From JACKNG01 sp040220855 (lineage in GTDB: Bacteria; Pseudomonadota; Gammaproteobacteria; Ga0077536), in contig JAVJVZ010000040.1 of assembly GCA_040220855.1 (NCBI GenBank), forward strand, positions 1 through 64,000: 64,000 bases of DNA, read 5' to 3'. The position numbers and the translations under genes were made by a program. The notes under the pieces are model-generated. The model made no database searches and was not told the DNA's origin. It saw only the letters and a list, made by a program, of their open reading frames with translations. Positions 49,915-58,966 of this stretch are shown piece after piece; the first letter of the stretch is position 1, and the number at the start of each line of letters is the position of its first letter.

Positions 49915-51032
49915 ACAAAGCCCTCTATCGCAAGCTCGAACGCGGCGCGCGCCTCGATGCAGGCGACGGCCTCGCACTGCTTGCCGGCCGCGTCCCCCTC
50001 GGCGAGCTCATGCACTATGCGCACCACGCACGCATGCAGCGCCACCCGGACGGGGCGGTCGGGTTCGTCTACGATACGAACCCGAACTACACGAACGTCT
50101 GCGAGACACGCTGCGAGTTCTGCGCCTTCTGGCGCAGCCCCAAGGCCCGCGACCGCTACACGCTGACGCCCGACGAGCTGGCGGCGCGCGTTGCGCGCGC
50201 CGCGCAGGCGGGCGCCACGACGGTGCTCCTGCAGGGCGGGCACAACCCGCAGGTTCGCCTGGCGGACTGGGTTGCCTACATCGAGCGCATACGGGCAGCC
50301 TGTCCGCAGGTGCACATTCATCCCTATTCCCCGCCGGAGGTGGCATTTCTCGCCGAGGTCGAGGGATGTTCGACGCGGCACATCATCGAAACGCTCGCCG
50401 CCGCGGGCATCCGAACCATGCCGGGTGGCGGCGCAGAGGTGCTGACCCAGCGCGTCCGCGATGCCATTGCGCCCACCAAGTGCTCGCCTGACGAATGGCT
50501 GCGAATCAGCGCGGAGGCGCACGCCGCCGGGATCAGTACGACCGCGACGATGATGTACGGCCATGTCGAACGTCCCGACGAAATCATCACGCACATGCTA
50601 CGGGTACGCGAGTTGCAGGATCGTAGCGGCGGCTTCAGCGCCTTCATTCCATGGTCGTTCAAGCGCGGCAATTCGACGCTCGGCAAGCGGCTCGCGGTGA
50701 CCGCGCACCCACTCACCTACGTGCGTGTCATCGCGACCGCCCGGCTGCTGCTGGATAACGTGTCGCACGTGCAATCCTCGTGGTTCAGCGAGGACCTGCG
50801 AACCGGACAGCTCGGATTACTGGCCGGTGCCGACGATTTCGGCGGGCTGCTGTTCGAGGAGAGCGTGCTGGGCAAAGCAGGCCATGCGCCGAAGACCGAT
50901 CTCGCGCGCACGCTCGATGTCATTCGTGCAATGGGCTTTACTCCCGTCCAGCGCGATTCCCGTTACCGCGTGATTCGGCGATTCGAGGGCGGTATGCGAC
51001 CGGTGCCCGGCGCCGTCGCCGCGGCGGGCTGA
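49911..51032 (+). CDS. mqnC: cyclic dehypoxanthinyl futalosine synthase (radical SAM)
   Basis: This 373-aa radical SAM enzyme has C64-x3-C68-x2-C71 in NVCETRCEFCAFWRSP. It cyclises dehypoxanthine futalosine. TTVLLQGGHNPQ, RTMPGGGAEVLTQRVR and FIPWSFKRGN are typical MqnC segments. The start at 49911 is preferred over Met at 49905 because GGAG is 7 bases away. It ends the mqn run and is convergent with the DUF547 gene, 39 bp away. Later steps (prenylation, decarboxylation, methylation) are not encoded in the window. Confidence 0.93.
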   Translation: MNKALYRKLERGARLDAGDGLALLAGRVPLGELMHYAHHARMQRHPDGAVGFVYDTNPNYTNVCETRCEFCAFWRSPKARDRYTLTPDELAARVARAAQAGATTVLLQGGHNPQVRLADWVAYIERIRAACPQVHIHPYSPPEVAFLAEVEGCSTRHIIETLAAAGIRTMPGGGAEVLTQRVRDAIAPTKCSPDEWLRISAEAHAAGISTTATMMYGHVERPDEIITHMLRVRELQDRSGGFSAFIPWSFKRGNSTLGKRLAVTAHPLTYVRVIATARLLLDNVSHVQSSWFSEDLRTGQLGLLAGADDFGGLLFEESVLGKAGHAPKTDLARTLDVIRAMGFTPVQRDSRYRVIRRFEGGMRPVPGAVAAAG

Positions 51033-51071
51033 CGCGCCGCCGTTGCGGCACGTCCATCGCACGCCGCACCG

Positions 51072-51839
51072 TCAGGGCGACATGCCGGTGCTGCCGTTGA
51101 GTCGCCAGTCGTAGGGAATATCGGCATCGATGTCGGCACCGGGTGGTACATTTCGGTAGCGGTCGATGAACGCGCGCACGCCGCCGACCACCGCGAAATC
51201 GTCCTCGAACCAGTCGAAGATGCGACTCACTTCGAGATCCTCGCCGTCGCTGCGGGCGCCTTTGCCGGGATTGGCGAGAAGGCGCCGTGCCTGATCGTCG
51301 AGCTGCTCATCGAGCCGTGCGGCGCGGTAGGCTTCGGTGCGCAGGTCCGGACAGCTCACCGACGCGCACACGATGGCCATGTGGATGCGCGGATCGCCGA
51401 GCTTGCGCAGGCGGCGGTGCTCGATGTCGTCGAGAGAGACATCGCGCCCACCCAAGCGGCCGGCGGTCTTCTTCCAGACGGGGTTGAACACGCTGCCGAT
51501 GTCCTTGATGCTCTCCAGCGGTAGATGATCGGCCACGATCTCGAGCGTCATGACGTTGTAGGCGTTGATGAAGAAGGCGAGCTTCTCGGTGCGATCAGCG
51601 AGCTGATCGAGTGGGAAGTTCTGTAGCTGCTCGATCACGGCATCGAGCCGCGGGTCGGTGGCAAGCGCAGCGTAGTCGACCGCATTGAGCGCCACACCGT
51701 GCAGCGTTGCAGGGCGGACGCGTTCGGCCAGCAGGACATCGAGCGGATTCCAGTCGGGCTCGCGCGCCGCGAGCGCGCCGCTCGCGAGCAGCGCGCTAGC
51801 ACCGAGTGCGACGAGCACCCGGCCCGAAGGGCGGCTCAT
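51072..51839 (-). CDS. DUF547 domain protein, last gene of the six-gene operon
   Basis: This 255-aa protein has a signal peptide (LVALGASALLASGALAA). The body is DUF547: LAFFINAYNVMTLEIVADHL, a conserved stretch with VWKKTAGRLGGRDVSLDDIE, then MAIVCASVSCPDLRTEAY with a Cys-containing CASVSCP motif that may be catalytic. The function is not established; some relatives occur with envelope lipids. The start at 51839 overlaps the aminotransferase stop (ATGA), tying it to the operon. Confidence 0.85.
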   Translation of the reverse strand: MSRPSGRVLVALGASALLASGALAAREPDWNPLDVLLAERVRPATLHGVALNAVDYAALATDPRLDAVIEQLQNFPLDQLADRTEKLAFFINAYNVMTLEIVADHLPLESIKDIGSVFNPVWKKTAGRLGGRDVSLDDIEHRRLRKLGDPRIHMAIVCASVSCPDLRTEAYRAARLDEQLDDQARRLLANPGKGARSDGEDLEVSRIFDWFEDDFAVVGGVRAFIDRYRNVPPGADIDADIPYDWRLNGSTGMSP

Positions 51840-53164
51840 GCGGCCCGACTCCGGCGACTCGTAACCTCCTCGAATGCCGCTGCCAGCGTATCCAGCAGCG
51901 TGTCGATCTGCGCGGCCTCGATGACCAGGGGCGGCATCAGCGTGAGGACGTTGCGTCCGGGGCCGGTCTTGCCTGCCAGCACGCCGCGCGCCTTGAGGCT
52001 CTCGAGCAGTGCATCGGTAGCTGCGCTGGCCGGCGACCCGTCTTCTTCCACGAGTTCGACTCCGCGCATCAGCCCGAGGCCGCGTACGTCGTCGATCAGT
52101 GCGTAGGTGGCCGCGAGCGAGCGCAAGCCGGCTTCGAGCTGAGCGCCGCGCGCGGCGGCCTGGGTATCGAGATCGTGCGCCCTCATGAAGGCGAGTACCG
52201 CGCGTGCGGCCTCGCTGCACACCAGGTTGCCGCCGAAGGTCGACGCCCCCGGGCGGGTATAGGCAGCTGCGACCTCGCGCGTGGCGATGAAGGCGGCGAT
52301 CGGCAGGCCGTTACCGAGTGCCTTGCACACGGTGACGATATCCGGCGCAACGTCCCAGTGTTCAAAGCCGAAGCGCTTGCCGGTGCGGCAGAAGCCGGTC
52401 TGCGCCTCGTCCATGATCAGCAGGACGCCATGGCGACGCAGATGCGCCTGCACGCGCTCGAAGTAACCGGGCGGGGGGACTTCGATGCCACCGTTGCCGT
52501 GGATTGGCTCGGCAATGAGGGCCGCGATTTCGCCGGGATGCTCGTCGAGCAGTTCCCCCACGCGGTCGGCGCAGCGCAGCCCGCAGGTCGCGCGATCGAG
52601 GGCGAGTGGACAGTCGTGGCAGGTCGGGCTGGGCACAAAATGGACGTTGTCCGGCGGCGACGGATCGGTGCGCCAGAAGCTCATGCCGGTAAGGCCTGCG
52701 GTGAGATAGGTGCGGCCGTGCAGGCTGCGCGAGAGGGCGACGAAATCGTTGCGCCCGGTGGCCAGCTTGGCCAGCAGCAGGGCACCTTCGTTGGCCTCCG
52801 AGCCGCTGGTGCAGAAGAAGCTCTGTGCGAGCGCCCCGGGCAGGAATGCGGCAAGTTCCTCGGCCAGGCGCAGCATCGGTTCGGTCAGGTAAATGGTGGT
52901 GGTGTGCGCCAGCCTCTTCAGCTGCGCGATCGCGGCCTCGACGACAACGGGGTTGGCATGGCCGGCACTGGTCACGCCGACGCCCGAGTAGCAGTCGAGA
53001 TAGCGGCGCCCCGCGCTGTCGAACACGTAACAGCCCTCACCACGTTCGAGCACCATTGGTTCGCGGTAGAAGTGGTACACGCATGGCACCAGGTAGCGTG
53101 TCTTCAGCGCGAGCATCTCTGCAGGAGTGGTGGCGCTGGCGTCAGTTGGCATGGTCGAGCTCAT
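51836..53164 (-). CDS. class III aminotransferase (PLP), AGXT2-like
   Basis: This 442-aa fold-type I enzyme has PLP Lys281 in VCKALGNGLPIAAF, Asp252 in IMDEAQTGFCRTG and phosphate site CTSGSEANEGALL. Cys182, 185, 194 and 198 lie in TCHDCPLALDRATCGLRCAD, as seen in AGXT2-like members. It transfers an amino group to an aldehyde or keto acid. In context the acceptor would be the aldehyde made by the reductase and acid-activating enzymes. The start at 53164 is one base after the LuxE-like stop; Met at 53152 is possible. Confidence 0.88.
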   Translation of the reverse strand: MSSTMPTDASATTPAEMLALKTRYLVPCVYHFYREPMVLERGEGCYVFDSAGRRYLDCYSGVGVTSAGHANPVVVEAAIAQLKRLAHTTTIYLTEPMLRLAEELAAFLPGALAQSFFCTSGSEANEGALLLAKLATGRNDFVALSRSLHGRTYLTAGLTGMSFWRTDPSPPDNVHFVPSPTCHDCPLALDRATCGLRCADRVGELLDEHPGEIAALIAEPIHGNGGIEVPPPGYFERVQAHLRRHGVLLIMDEAQTGFCRTGKRFGFEHWDVAPDIVTVCKALGNGLPIAAFIATREVAAAYTRPGASTFGGNLVCSEAARAVLAFMRAHDLDTQAAARGAQLEAGLRSLAATYALIDDVRGLGLMRGVELVEEDGSPASAATDALLESLKARGVLAGKTGPGRNVLTLMPPLVIEAAQIDTLLDTLAAAFEEVTSRRSRAA

Positions 53165-53165
53165 T

Positions 53166-54197
53166 TCAGTAGATCCCGTGGTCGATGTGAAGTTTCGCGG
53201 CGGCCGGCGGTCGTGGATCGCCGAAGCCGTCTGCGGTGGTGTCGCGCTGCGGCGGCAGGCGCGTCGCCTCGTCGCGCTCGCGCACGACCGGCAGCAGGGC
53301 ACTCTCGTCGAGGCGGTACATGACGAGTTGCCCGCGGGCCCCGTAGGAACACGGGCGCGTGGTATCGCTCTCCGAGACGCGCACGACGAGTCGCTCGGCC
53401 TGCGGGTAATAGGCGCGCGGTCCCGCTTGCGGGCGTACCGGACGTGCCTCGTGACAGACTCCGAACAAGGTATTGCCGTACCCGCTGAGAAACCTTGCCG
53501 CCGGCAGGCGTGCGGCACAGCGCAGCAGCACCGTATCCTCGATTGCCATGCCGCCGAGATAGACGAAGCGGATTGCTGCCCGCGCGCGCTCGTCCAGGCG
53601 CTCGGTCAGCGCATCGAGCACGATGGGTGTCGTGAACAGGTAGCGGATGTCCTGCCGTGCGACGATGCGTTCGGCCTGGTCGAGCAGGTGTTCCAGGTAG
53701 CGCGTGCGCGCCAGCGAGCCCGCCGCGAGGCGGCGGAACCAGCGGGGATCGAAATCGACCGCGAACGCATCGGCACCGGTGGTGATGGCAGCGAGCCGCT
53801 GCGCGGCTTTGCCGATCACGTGTGGCCCGGACGGCCCGAGCCACAGCCAGTAGCCGCCGCGGAACACCGAGCTGCCGTCAACGCGCTCGAGGAAAGGCGC
53901 GACGAAAGCGGCATGGAAGTCGGCCAGCGAGTAGGCAGTGGTCGCGGGCTCGCCGGTGGTGCCGCCGGTTTCGGCGAAAATCAGCGGCGCTTCGAGCACG
54001 CCGCGGGGGACGAAGTCACTGAACGGGCGGCGGCGCAGCGTATCGATGTCGAAGGAACCGAGGATCTCGAGATCGTCGATGCTCGTGATGCGCGAGGCCA
54101 GCTTGAAGCCCAGCTCACGCTGTCGCTCCAGCCAGAACGGGCTACCGGTGACCGGATCGCAGTGGCGGGCGAGGATGCGCCCGAGGTGTTCACTCAT
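53166..54197 (-). CDS. LuxE/PaaK-like acid-activating (acyl-protein/CoA synthetase) enzyme
   Basis: This 343-aa adenylating protein is of the ANL class with a short C-terminus. The P-loop is ETGGTTGEPA (76-85), FLSGYGNTLFG is the A5-type adenylate motif, and CSYGARGQLVMYRLDE corresponds to the A7/A8 region. It should make an acyl-AMP and pass the acyl group to a thiol. No cysteine in its C-terminal part fits the LuxE acyl-carrying residue, so the acceptor is probably CoA or another protein. It overlaps the MMPL stop by 4 bp. Confidence 0.75.
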   Translation of the reverse strand: MSEHLGRILARHCDPVTGSPFWLERQRELGFKLASRITSIDDLEILGSFDIDTLRRRPFSDFVPRGVLEAPLIFAETGGTTGEPATTAYSLADFHAAFVAPFLERVDGSSVFRGGYWLWLGPSGPHVIGKAAQRLAAITTGADAFAVDFDPRWFRRLAAGSLARTRYLEHLLDQAERIVARQDIRYLFTTPIVLDALTERLDERARAAIRFVYLGGMAIEDTVLLRCAARLPAARFLSGYGNTLFGVCHEARPVRPQAGPRAYYPQAERLVVRVSESDTTRPCSYGARGQLVMYRLDESALLPVVRERDEATRLPPQRDTTADGFGDPRPPAAAKLHIDHGIY

Positions 54198-56278
54198 ACG
54201 CGCAATCTCCAGCGTGAGCCGAGCAGCGTGGGCAGCAGGCAGGTGTCGCACAACCATGCGCTGCCGACCGCGACCACCGAGAGCAGTCCGAACTGCCTGA
54301 TCGGCACGAGCTCGGATGCCGCCAGCGTGGCAAAGGCGAGGCCCACCGTCAGCGAGGTAATCCACAGTGGCCGGCCCACTTCGGCCAGTGCCGCTTCCAT
54401 CGAGTCACGTGCGCGCCAGGCGTGCAGCAGGTGCACCGTGTCGTCGACCACGATGCCGAGCATGACACTGCCGACGAACAGGTTGATGCTGTTGATGGGG
54501 ATCTCGAGCCACGCCATCGTACCGGCGGTCAGCACCAGCGGAAGGAGGTTGGCAAGCAGGGCAGGTAGCAGCACGCGCGTGCTGCGCAGTGCCAGCAGCA
54601 GGACCAGCGAAACGGCGGCCATCACCACCAGCAGCATGCGGCTCTGGATGACGAGCAGACGATCCTGTGCTTCGAGGATCAGCGGGATCAGCCCGGTGAT
54701 CTGCATGGTGAGCCCGGCATGGGGTGTGGTCGCCCACGCGGCGTCGATGTCCGCAGTGATGCGGGACCAGGGGCGTGAGGCGACGTTGCGCAGGCGCAGC
54801 ACCAGGCGTGTCGCGCTGGCATCGGCGCTGAACAGGCGGCCGCCGATGTCGCTGGGCGTTTGCGGCAGGAAGCGCGCAAAGCGCTCGACGTCGTAACCCG
54901 AAACCAGCGTGGTCATTTCTGGCAGCGCCCGCAGACGCTGGCTGAAGCTGGCAACCGCACGCGCATGTTCGGCTTCACGGAGATTGCGGCCGTCCTCGCT
55001 CGCAATGACGACGTCGACCACCAGCAAGCCAGTAAGGCGTTGTTCGATATCGCGATAGGCGCGCACCAGCGCGCTGTCGGCTGGGAAGAAGTCCAACGCG
55101 TCGGGGGCCGTGTGCAGACGCGGCAAGGCGGCGACCGCAGCCAGCGCGAGGAGCGCGAGTACCCCGCTCACGACCCGCCGCACGAGGGCCGACGGCCGCG
55201 GGGTATACCCTGACAGGGGCGGCAGCGTGCGTCCTCGTGCGACCCACGCGAACAGCGCGGGTACGAAGACGATACTGGTGAGAAAGGTCATTGCGACAGC
55301 GCCCGGCATAACCGTGCCCATCCGTGCGATCGCAGGCTGCGGTGCCGCGGCGAACGCCGCGCAGCCGATCGCGGTGGTCAGCACGGCCAGTGTCGCCGGG
55401 TGCAGCACGCGTGCCAGCGCGGCGGCGTAGTTCCAGCAGCCGCCGCAACGCCGCGTGAACAAATGCACCGTGGTGGTCAGGCCGACACCGATGACGAGTG
55501 GCAGCAGCAGCAGGGTGAGCAGGTCCAGGTAGAGACCGAGAGCCGCGGCAAGGCACAGGGCCTGGACGACCGAAATACCGATGCCGACGCCAATCGCGAG
55601 TACCACGCGGGTGTCGCGCAGGAAGACCCGCAGGAGGATCGCCGCAACGACGGCGAGCAACGTCACGACGCGCGCGAGATCGTGCGCGATAGCGGTAGAG
55701 AGCGTGTGGGTGAACCAGACCGTGCCAGCGAGCTCGACGTCGATGCCGGCCTGCCTGAAGCCGTCTTGAACGGATGAAACCAGGGCGTCATGCGCGTCGC
55801 GCGCCTCGGGATCGGCCAGCACCAGGAGGCCGATGCTATCGCTGGCGGGGGCGAACAGCACGTGCCGGAAGTCGGCGGGACGCGCATGCATGGCATCCGC
55901 GAGCAGGGTGAAGTCATCTTCAGAAGGCGGGTGCGTGGCGTCGGCACCGAGTAAGAGGCGCGTCGGGTCGAGTACCGCCAGCGCGCCAGGCAGTGCCTGC
56001 AGCCTGTCGACGAATGCCGCATAGGCGCCGTACCGATCGGCGCTGAGCGCGTGGCGGTCGAAAACCGCAAGCAGCGTGTCGGCGTCGCCGAATCGCTCGC
56101 GCAGGTCAGTGTAGGCACGGTACTGCGCGGAGTCGTGATCAATCCAGTCGTCGTAGCGGTGGCTGACCTCGATCGGCGTCGCCAGCGCCGCGACCAGGGT
56201 GGCGGTGACGAACACGAAGACGATGCCGCGCGGGCGACGCGACACGGCGTCGGCGAGCACCAACGCGACCTGCCTCAC
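54194..56278 (-). CDS. MMPL/RND-type lipid or metabolite exporter
   Basis: This 694-aa membrane protein has about 12 hydrophobic helices and two periplasmic loops, in the RND superfamily MMPL branch. LLLLPLVIGVGLTTTVHLFT and FVGSVMLGIVVDDTVHLLHA are the two proton-relay helices 4/10-type repeats, the second with the Asp pair. Such proteins export hopanoids, lipids or pigments. Its place in the operon suggests it exports the product. It overlaps the SDR stop and the LuxE-like start. Confidence 0.88.
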   Translation of the reverse strand: MRQVALVLADAVSRRPRGIVFVFVTATLVAALATPIEVSHRYDDWIDHDSAQYRAYTDLRERFGDADTLLAVFDRHALSADRYGAYAAFVDRLQALPGALAVLDPTRLLLGADATHPPSEDDFTLLADAMHARPADFRHVLFAPASDSIGLLVLADPEARDAHDALVSSVQDGFRQAGIDVELAGTVWFTHTLSTAIAHDLARVVTLLAVVAAILLRVFLRDTRVVLAIGVGIGISVVQALCLAAALGLYLDLLTLLLLPLVIGVGLTTTVHLFTRRCGGCWNYAAALARVLHPATLAVLTTAIGCAAFAAAPQPAIARMGTVMPGAVAMTFLTSIVFVPALFAWVARGRTLPPLSGYTPRPSALVRRVVSGVLALLALAAVAALPRLHTAPDALDFFPADSALVRAYRDIEQRLTGLLVVDVVIASEDGRNLREAEHARAVASFSQRLRALPEMTTLVSGYDVERFARFLPQTPSDIGGRLFSADASATRLVLRLRNVASRPWSRITADIDAAWATTPHAGLTMQITGLIPLILEAQDRLLVIQSRMLLVVMAAVSLVLLLALRSTRVLLPALLANLLPLVLTAGTMAWLEIPINSINLFVGSVMLGIVVDDTVHLLHAWRARDSMEAALAEVGRPLWITSLTVGLAFATLAASELVPIRQFGLLSVVAVGSAWLCDTCLLPTLLGSRWRLRV

Positions 56279-57828
56279 AGCGCGATTTCCTCCAGCACGT
56301 GCTCGTCGATGTCACGAAAATAGAGGCCGAGCAGCGCGCCGAACTTGAGCGCCAGTTCGAGATTGCCCTCGATACGTACGCGGCCGGCGAAGAATGCGGC
56401 GCGCAGGTCCGTCTGGCCGCTTATGACACGCATGAACAGTTCGTCGTCCAGCACGTAGGCGCAGTCGCTGGAGGGGGTTCCCGGCCCTGTGACCACGCGC
56501 GCTCGACCACGGCTGATGTGCAGATGCGCCCGGCACGCGTGTACCCCGCGAATGCGAAACTCGGCGCGCAGGTCGACGAAGTCGTTGCGGGCGAGGAACA
56601 GGCGACCGACGCGACCATCGGCGAGGGCTGCGAAGTAGTCGGACGGTTCCTGCACGCCGGCAACGGCAAGGGCGAGTGCACCGACGCCGCGCGGCGTACT
56701 GCTCGCCTGTGTATTGTCCAGTTCGCGTACGAAATCCCGTGCGAAAGCCTGCGGATCGACCACACGCGGGTGGTAATCGGCGGGTGGCACGAATCGCGCT
56801 GTGCGACCGAGGTAGGGTCGGTAGACGTGGGTCAGGCGTTCGAACTGCCGCTCCAGGCGCGTGCGTGAGACTCGTGATTCCGCGTCAGCCGCCACCAGCC
56901 GCGGACCCTCGACGCCGAGGGCCGCGCAAATCCCATCACGTAGTGCGGCCAGCGTAGTGGGTCGCCCGGTGAGGTGGCGGACTTCGTATCGGCTTTGCGA
57001 GCCGAGCGTCCGCATGATGCCGTCGACGACATCTTCCATGTCGACGAGGTCGAGCGTTACCGTCGCGTCAGCCTCGATGCGCAGGGGAATATGGCAGCGG
57101 CCGCCTTGCGCGGCGAAGCCCGCGTCGCTCAGGCGCGGGCGGGCACGCCGGCTATCGCGCAAACAGCACGCGCGCAGGAAGTGCAGAGCCTTGATGAACG
57201 TGTACACGGTGCTTACGGCATGCGTATCGCCGAGCGCCGATCCGCCCACGACGATGCTCGGCCGGCAAACCGTGATGGCAGGGCCGCCGCGTGTGACGCC
57301 CGCTTCGAGATAGGCCTCGGCAGCGTACTTGGATGCCTCGTAGGGGTTGTTGAAGTCCTGGCCGCAGTCGCGCTCGTCCGGCCCGAAGGGGCGCTCGCTG
57401 TCGCCGGCGATGAAGGCCGTGCTGAGGAAATGGAAGCGCGCGATGCCGAGGCGCGCCGCCAGCACGTGGGCATGGCGCGTGCCGTCGAGATTGTGGCGTT
57501 GGATAGTGCCGGCAAGGTGCTGCTCGAAGCGGGTGAGGCCGGCGCAGTGAAGCAGCAGGTCGGGCGGCGTTTCGGCGAGCATCGACAAGGCGGCCGCGGC
57601 GAGTCCGCAATCGGGTCGCGTGATGTCGCTGGCGAGCACGTCGATGCGTGGCAGGTCGTGGACATCGTGGGAGAGACGGTCGAGAGGGCGCAGTGCATCG
57701 ACGACGCGCGCATGCAGGTGCCCGCCGTGTGGCCGAACCAGCACGGTGACACGGTGGCCGTCGCGGAGCAGGCGCGCGAGGACGTGCTTACCGACGTAGC
57801 CGGTCGCACCGGTGAGAAGGACGTGCAC
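56275..57828 (-). CDS. extended SDR (thioester-reductase-like) fused to SCP2 domain
   Basis: This 517-aa fusion has residues 1 to about 380 as an extended SDR. The NAD(P) loop TGATGYVG is at 6-13, with Ser136 (FLSTAF) and Tyr163/Lys167 (NPYEASK) catalytic. The pattern resembles fatty acyl-CoA or carboxylate thioester reductases. Residues about 397-517 are an SCP2 sterol/lipid-binding domain (MRVISGQTDLRAAFFAGRVR), which suggests a hydrophobic substrate. The start is GTG at 57828; the frame is open upstream, but in the MqnD-like gene's alternative frame. It begins 13 bp after that gene's stop. Confidence 0.85.
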   Translation of the reverse strand: MHVLLTGATGYVGKHVLARLLRDGHRVTVLVRPHGGHLHARVVDALRPLDRLSHDVHDLPRIDVLASDITRPDCGLAAAALSMLAETPPDLLLHCAGLTRFEQHLAGTIQRHNLDGTRHAHVLAARLGIARFHFLSTAFIAGDSERPFGPDERDCGQDFNNPYEASKYAAEAYLEAGVTRGGPAITVCRPSIVVGGSALGDTHAVSTVYTFIKALHFLRACCLRDSRRARPRLSDAGFAAQGGRCHIPLRIEADATVTLDLVDMEDVVDGIMRTLGSQSRYEVRHLTGRPTTLAALRDGICAALGVEGPRLVAADAESRVSRTRLERQFERLTHVYRPYLGRTARFVPPADYHPRVVDPQAFARDFVRELDNTQASSTPRGVGALALAVAGVQEPSDYFAALADGRVGRLFLARNDFVDLRAEFRIRGVHACRAHLHISRGRARVVTGPGTPSSDCAYVLDDELFMRVISGQTDLRAAFFAGRVRIEGNLELALKFGALLGLYFRDIDEHVLEEIAL

Positions 57829-57841
57829 GCCGGCGCCGCGC

Positions 57842-58708
57842 TCAGGCGGTGCGGGCTGCTGCCGGCGATACCGGGTCGACCAGGTCGAGTGCGGGCACGG
57901 CGTCGATGAGCCCGCGCGCATGGGCCCGTGCGTAGAGGGCAGCCAGACCATTGCGCACGTCCCCCGGCATGAGCAGGGTATCGGTGTTGGCGAAGCGTGC
58001 GACGAAGTCATCCCGCACGCGACTGGCCGGGCCGCGACCGAAGCGGCTGGCGAAGGCCATTGCCGCAGCGGGCGCTTCGAGTGCGTGATGCATGGAGGCG
58101 AAGAGCAGGTTCTCGATTGTTTCCAGCAGCTCCGCGCCGAGTGCGCGCCGCGCGACGTTGACACCGACGGGCAGGGGCAGGCCGGCCTCGCCGCACCAAC
58201 GCTGGCCGAGGCAGCACAGCCGACGCAGCGGCTGCTCCGTATAGTTCAGCAGTTCCTCGTGGATCAGCACGCCAGCGTCGATCTCGCCAGCGACGATGGC
58301 GCTCGCGATGGTGTCGAACGGCATCGGGACGGGCTCGAAGTCCCGATAGAAGTAGCGCAGCAGAAAGGTGCCCGTCGTGAGGCGGCCCGGAATTCCCACG
58401 CGGCGTCCGGTGAGCTGGTCGAAATCGCTGTCCGCGTGAGCGGCGAGGGCTGGACCATAGCCACGACCGACGCTCGCACCGGAGGCGAGGATCACGTAAT
58501 CGTGGGCGATCGCCGGGTAGTGCACGGAGGAGATTGCACAGACGTCGTAACGCCCGGCGAGGCAGCTCTCGTTGAGCTGCTGGATAGGCGCATGGGTGAA
58601 GGCGAACCGGTAGCCGGGCGGCGGGGTGAGCAGACCGCGTTCGAGCGCATGGTAGTGAAACGCGTCGTCGGGATCGGGGGTATAGGCGAAGTGCAGAACG
58701 TGGCTCAC
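57842..58708 (-). CDS. MqnA/MqnD/SBP family protein, first gene of the six-gene operon
   Basis: This 288-aa protein resembles MqnD, with the N-terminus HVLHFAYTPDPDDAFHYHAL in place of the CPND motif. GRYDVCAISSVHYPAIAHDY matches the binding-cleft segment, and GRLTTGTFLLRYF matches the GRHTTGALLFRLW stretch of mqnD at 46582. It either makes a naphthoate-type product or binds a related aromatic. The start is GTG at 58708 with GGAGA six bases upstream. The upstream gap holds a 17-bp palindrome at 58780, a candidate operator. Confidence 0.8.
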   Translation of the reverse strand: MSHVLHFAYTPDPDDAFHYHALERGLLTPPPGYRFAFTHAPIQQLNESCLAGRYDVCAISSVHYPAIAHDYVILASGASVGRGYGPALAAHADSDFDQLTGRRVGIPGRLTTGTFLLRYFYRDFEPVPMPFDTIASAIVAGEIDAGVLIHEELLNYTEQPLRRLCCLGQRWCGEAGLPLPVGVNVARRALGAELLETIENLLFASMHHALEAPAAAMAFASRFGRGPASRVRDDFVARFANTDTLLMPGDVRNGLAALYARAHARGLIDAVPALDLVDPVSPAAARTA

Positions 58709-58779
58709 GGCGAATCTCCGGTGACGGTGCGGGGCGGTGCGCCGCGGGACTTTGCAAACCGCGCGCCAGAACCGCCGCC

Positions 58780-58796
58780 CGTGCATCAAATGCACG
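58780..58796. promoter_or_regulatory. 17-bp palindrome, possible operator
   Basis: CGTGCAT-CAA-ATGCACG has perfect 7-bp arms. It lies between the divergent MqnD-like and monooxygenase genes, 72 bp before the former. No regulator gene is adjacent. Confidence 0.4.
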
Positions 58797-58966
58797 CAAG
58801 TCGGCACCATCAGCACTTGACGGGGCGCCGGGCGGGCAGCCTGCGTGGGTCGCTACGACCACAATTGCAGACGAAACTTGCGCCGTTCGCAGGCCCCGGC
58901 GCATGCTGAGCCGTCATACGTCACGGGGAGAGGCCGCCGCCGGCGGCCAGACGAGGGGAGAACACG

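Noticed and set aside
57829..58164. N-terminal extension of the SDR-SCP2 protein into the MqnD-like gene
   Set aside because: The extended residues come from the wrong frame of the MqnD-like gene; the NAD(P) motif begins six residues after the GTG at 57828.
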